Assembly (NCBI GenBank): GCA_947463755.1
Contig: CANHUK010000101.1
Span: 1 to 6,252, forward strand
DNA from: Chitinophagaceae bacterium
GTDB taxonomy: Bacteria; Bacteroidota; Bacteroidia; Chitinophagales; Chitinophagaceae
Direction of reading: 5' to 3'
DNA length: 6,252 nt
Part shown: one piece after another, positions 5,366-6,252 of the stretch
Layout of the letters: each line of letters opens with the position of its first letter
Position numbering within the stretch: the first letter of the stretch is position 1
Made by a program: the position numbers and the translations under genes
Notes under the pieces: generated by a model
The model's input: only the letters and a program-made list of their open reading frames with translations
The model's database searches: none
What the model was told of the DNA's origin: nothing

Positions 5366-6252
5366 TCAGTACGCCCGACCCAGGGTGTCGCATGCTGCTT
5401 TCAGGAGCGATTGTGCGTCGTTGGCGTCCTGTCCCTTTTCCCACCACATGATCCCGTTGGCCATCGATTTGGCAAGCATTGCCTTTCTTTTGATGGTGGG
5501 TTGTCCATTATAATAGATCGTGTAGTTCGGGAAGCCCGTGGCGGAGACCCTGGCGCTGTCGGACAGGGGACTGCCAGCCTGAGCCAGGATGGCCGAATAG
5601 GCGAGGGTTGTGCCTGTTTGTGTTATGCCGCTGGCGCGACCGTAGGCAGGGAGCCCCAGGATCGCACGCTTTTTCGGCATGCCACGGGTATTGATCCAGT
5701 AATTCAGGCTGGTCTGGGCAAGGCTCATATCGCTGTGATGCCGGAAGGGCGCCGTGGTGCTGAAATCATCATAGGCCATGATGTTGTAGAAATCCACCTT
5801 GTCGCCCTGCAGCAGTTCTGCGGTGATGGCATCGCGATAGGCACCGGCGTATTTCCCGGCGGTGATCGCTGCGGAGAGATAGTACTTCGCATCCACATGG
5901 CAGCTGTCGCCCAGTTCTTTCATCAAGGCGGTGAACGTGACCGAAGTACCATCGGCGGTGGATGGAAATTCCCAGTCGATGTCCACGCCGTGAAGTCCGT
6001 AACTCCTCACCGCACCCATCACCTGCCGGATGAAATAGGTGCGCGTGGTGGCAGATCCTGCCATCTGCGCCCAGTTGGCCGTCGTACCATTGAAGGACAG
6101 GAAGACTTTCGCGCCATTGCGCTTGGCCTTGTCCACCACGATCGAGAGCCGGGCCGGATTGGCGATGGTGATATCTCCCGTGGCCCCTACGGCGGCGAAT
6201 GCGTAATTGATGACGTTACACATCTTGAACTTCACATCGGGGATGGCGTCCG
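5366..6252 (-). CDS. GH18 chitinase-like glycoside hydrolase (5' partial)
   Basis: The frame runs off the right edge without a stop, so the N-terminus, including any signal peptide or binding module, is missing; a GTG at 6235 is not a credible start. The visible ~295 residues cover most of a GH18 barrel. Numbering from the GTG: INYAFA (9-14) is the first strand, KVFLSFNG (43-50) replaces the usual SxGG strand, YGLHGVDIDWEFP (79-91) is the catalytic strand with Glu89 as acid, NIMAYDDF (151-158) carries the conserved Tyr, and NGIMWWEKGQD (260-270) supplies the late barrel Trp. Family members cleave beta-1,4-GlcNAc bonds in chitin or related glycans through substrate-assisted catalysis. The first position of the DxxDxDxE motif is His82, not Asp. 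Similar Bacteroidota proteins act on chitin or on host-type N-glycans (endo-beta-N-acetylglucosaminidase); the compact C-terminus without a binding module leaves this open. Confidence 0.88.
   Translation of the reverse strand, partial: DAIPDVKFKMCNVINYAFAAVGATGDITIANPARLSIVVDKAKRNGAKVFLSFNGTTANWAQMAGSATTRTYFIRQVMGAVRSYGLHGVDIDWEFPSTADGTSVTFTALMKELGDSCHVDAKYYLSAAITAGKYAGAYRDAITAELLQGDKVDFYNIMAYDDFSTTAPFRHHSDMSLAQTSLNYWINTRGMPKKRAILGLPAYGRASGITQTGTTLAYSAILAQAGSPLSDSARVSATGFPNYTIYYNGQPTIKRKAMLAKSMANGIMWWEKGQDANDAQSLLKAACDTLGRAY

Noticed and set aside
1..6252. tRNA, rRNA, CRISPR array, insertion sequence or attachment site
   Set aside because: I saw no cloverleaf-like sequence, regularly spaced repeats, transposase motifs or terminal repeats on either strand.

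Overview
This 6.25-kb window holds parts or all of seven genes in two opposing blocks and looks like a glycan-use region. GC content is moderately high inside genes. Gene style suggests Bacteroidota, possibly a soil or aquatic Chitinophagia/Sphingobacteriia-type organism: two secreted sulfatases, a GH18 glycosidase, a RhaM-type mutarotase, and mostly no Shine-Dalgarno sequence before starts. No marker gene is present, so the phylum is inferred with moderate confidence; Verrucomicrobiota or Planctomycetota are alternatives.

Plus-strand block (1-3503): a 5'-truncated aldo/keto reductase resembling L-galactose/L-fucose dehydrogenases, a COG3618-type sugar lactonase only 2 nt downstream, and a RhaM/DUF718 sugar mutarotase. 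Together these fit the first steps of non-phosphorylative 6-deoxysugar oxidation: anomer exchange, oxidation to the 1,5-lactone, and hydrolysis to the aldonate. L-fucose is the best-fitting substrate; L-galactose or L-rhamnose are alternatives. After a 118-nt gap comes a secreted S1-family sulfatase with the formylglycine motif CSASR.

Minus-strand block (3504-6252), read from right to left: a GH18 chitinase-like gene that enters from the right edge, an AT-rich spacer (about 77% AT by hand count), a possible 65-codon hypothetical gene, and a second secreted S1 sulfatase with the motif CAPSR. The two sulfatase genes converge with their stop codons directly abutting, sharing the palindrome TGATCA, with no intergenic base.

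Working model (inference): exported sulfatases remove sulfate from a fucose-containing or other sulfated glycan, and the cytoplasmic enzymes oxidise the released deoxysugar. No SusC/SusD pair, fucosidase, sugar-acid dehydratase, transporter, regulator, tRNA, rRNA, CRISPR or mobile element is visible. I see no clearly unprecedented system. The more notable points are the sulfatase/deoxysugar-oxidation linkage, the zero-gap convergent stops, a non-canonical GH18 catalytic motif and the small unassigned ORF.
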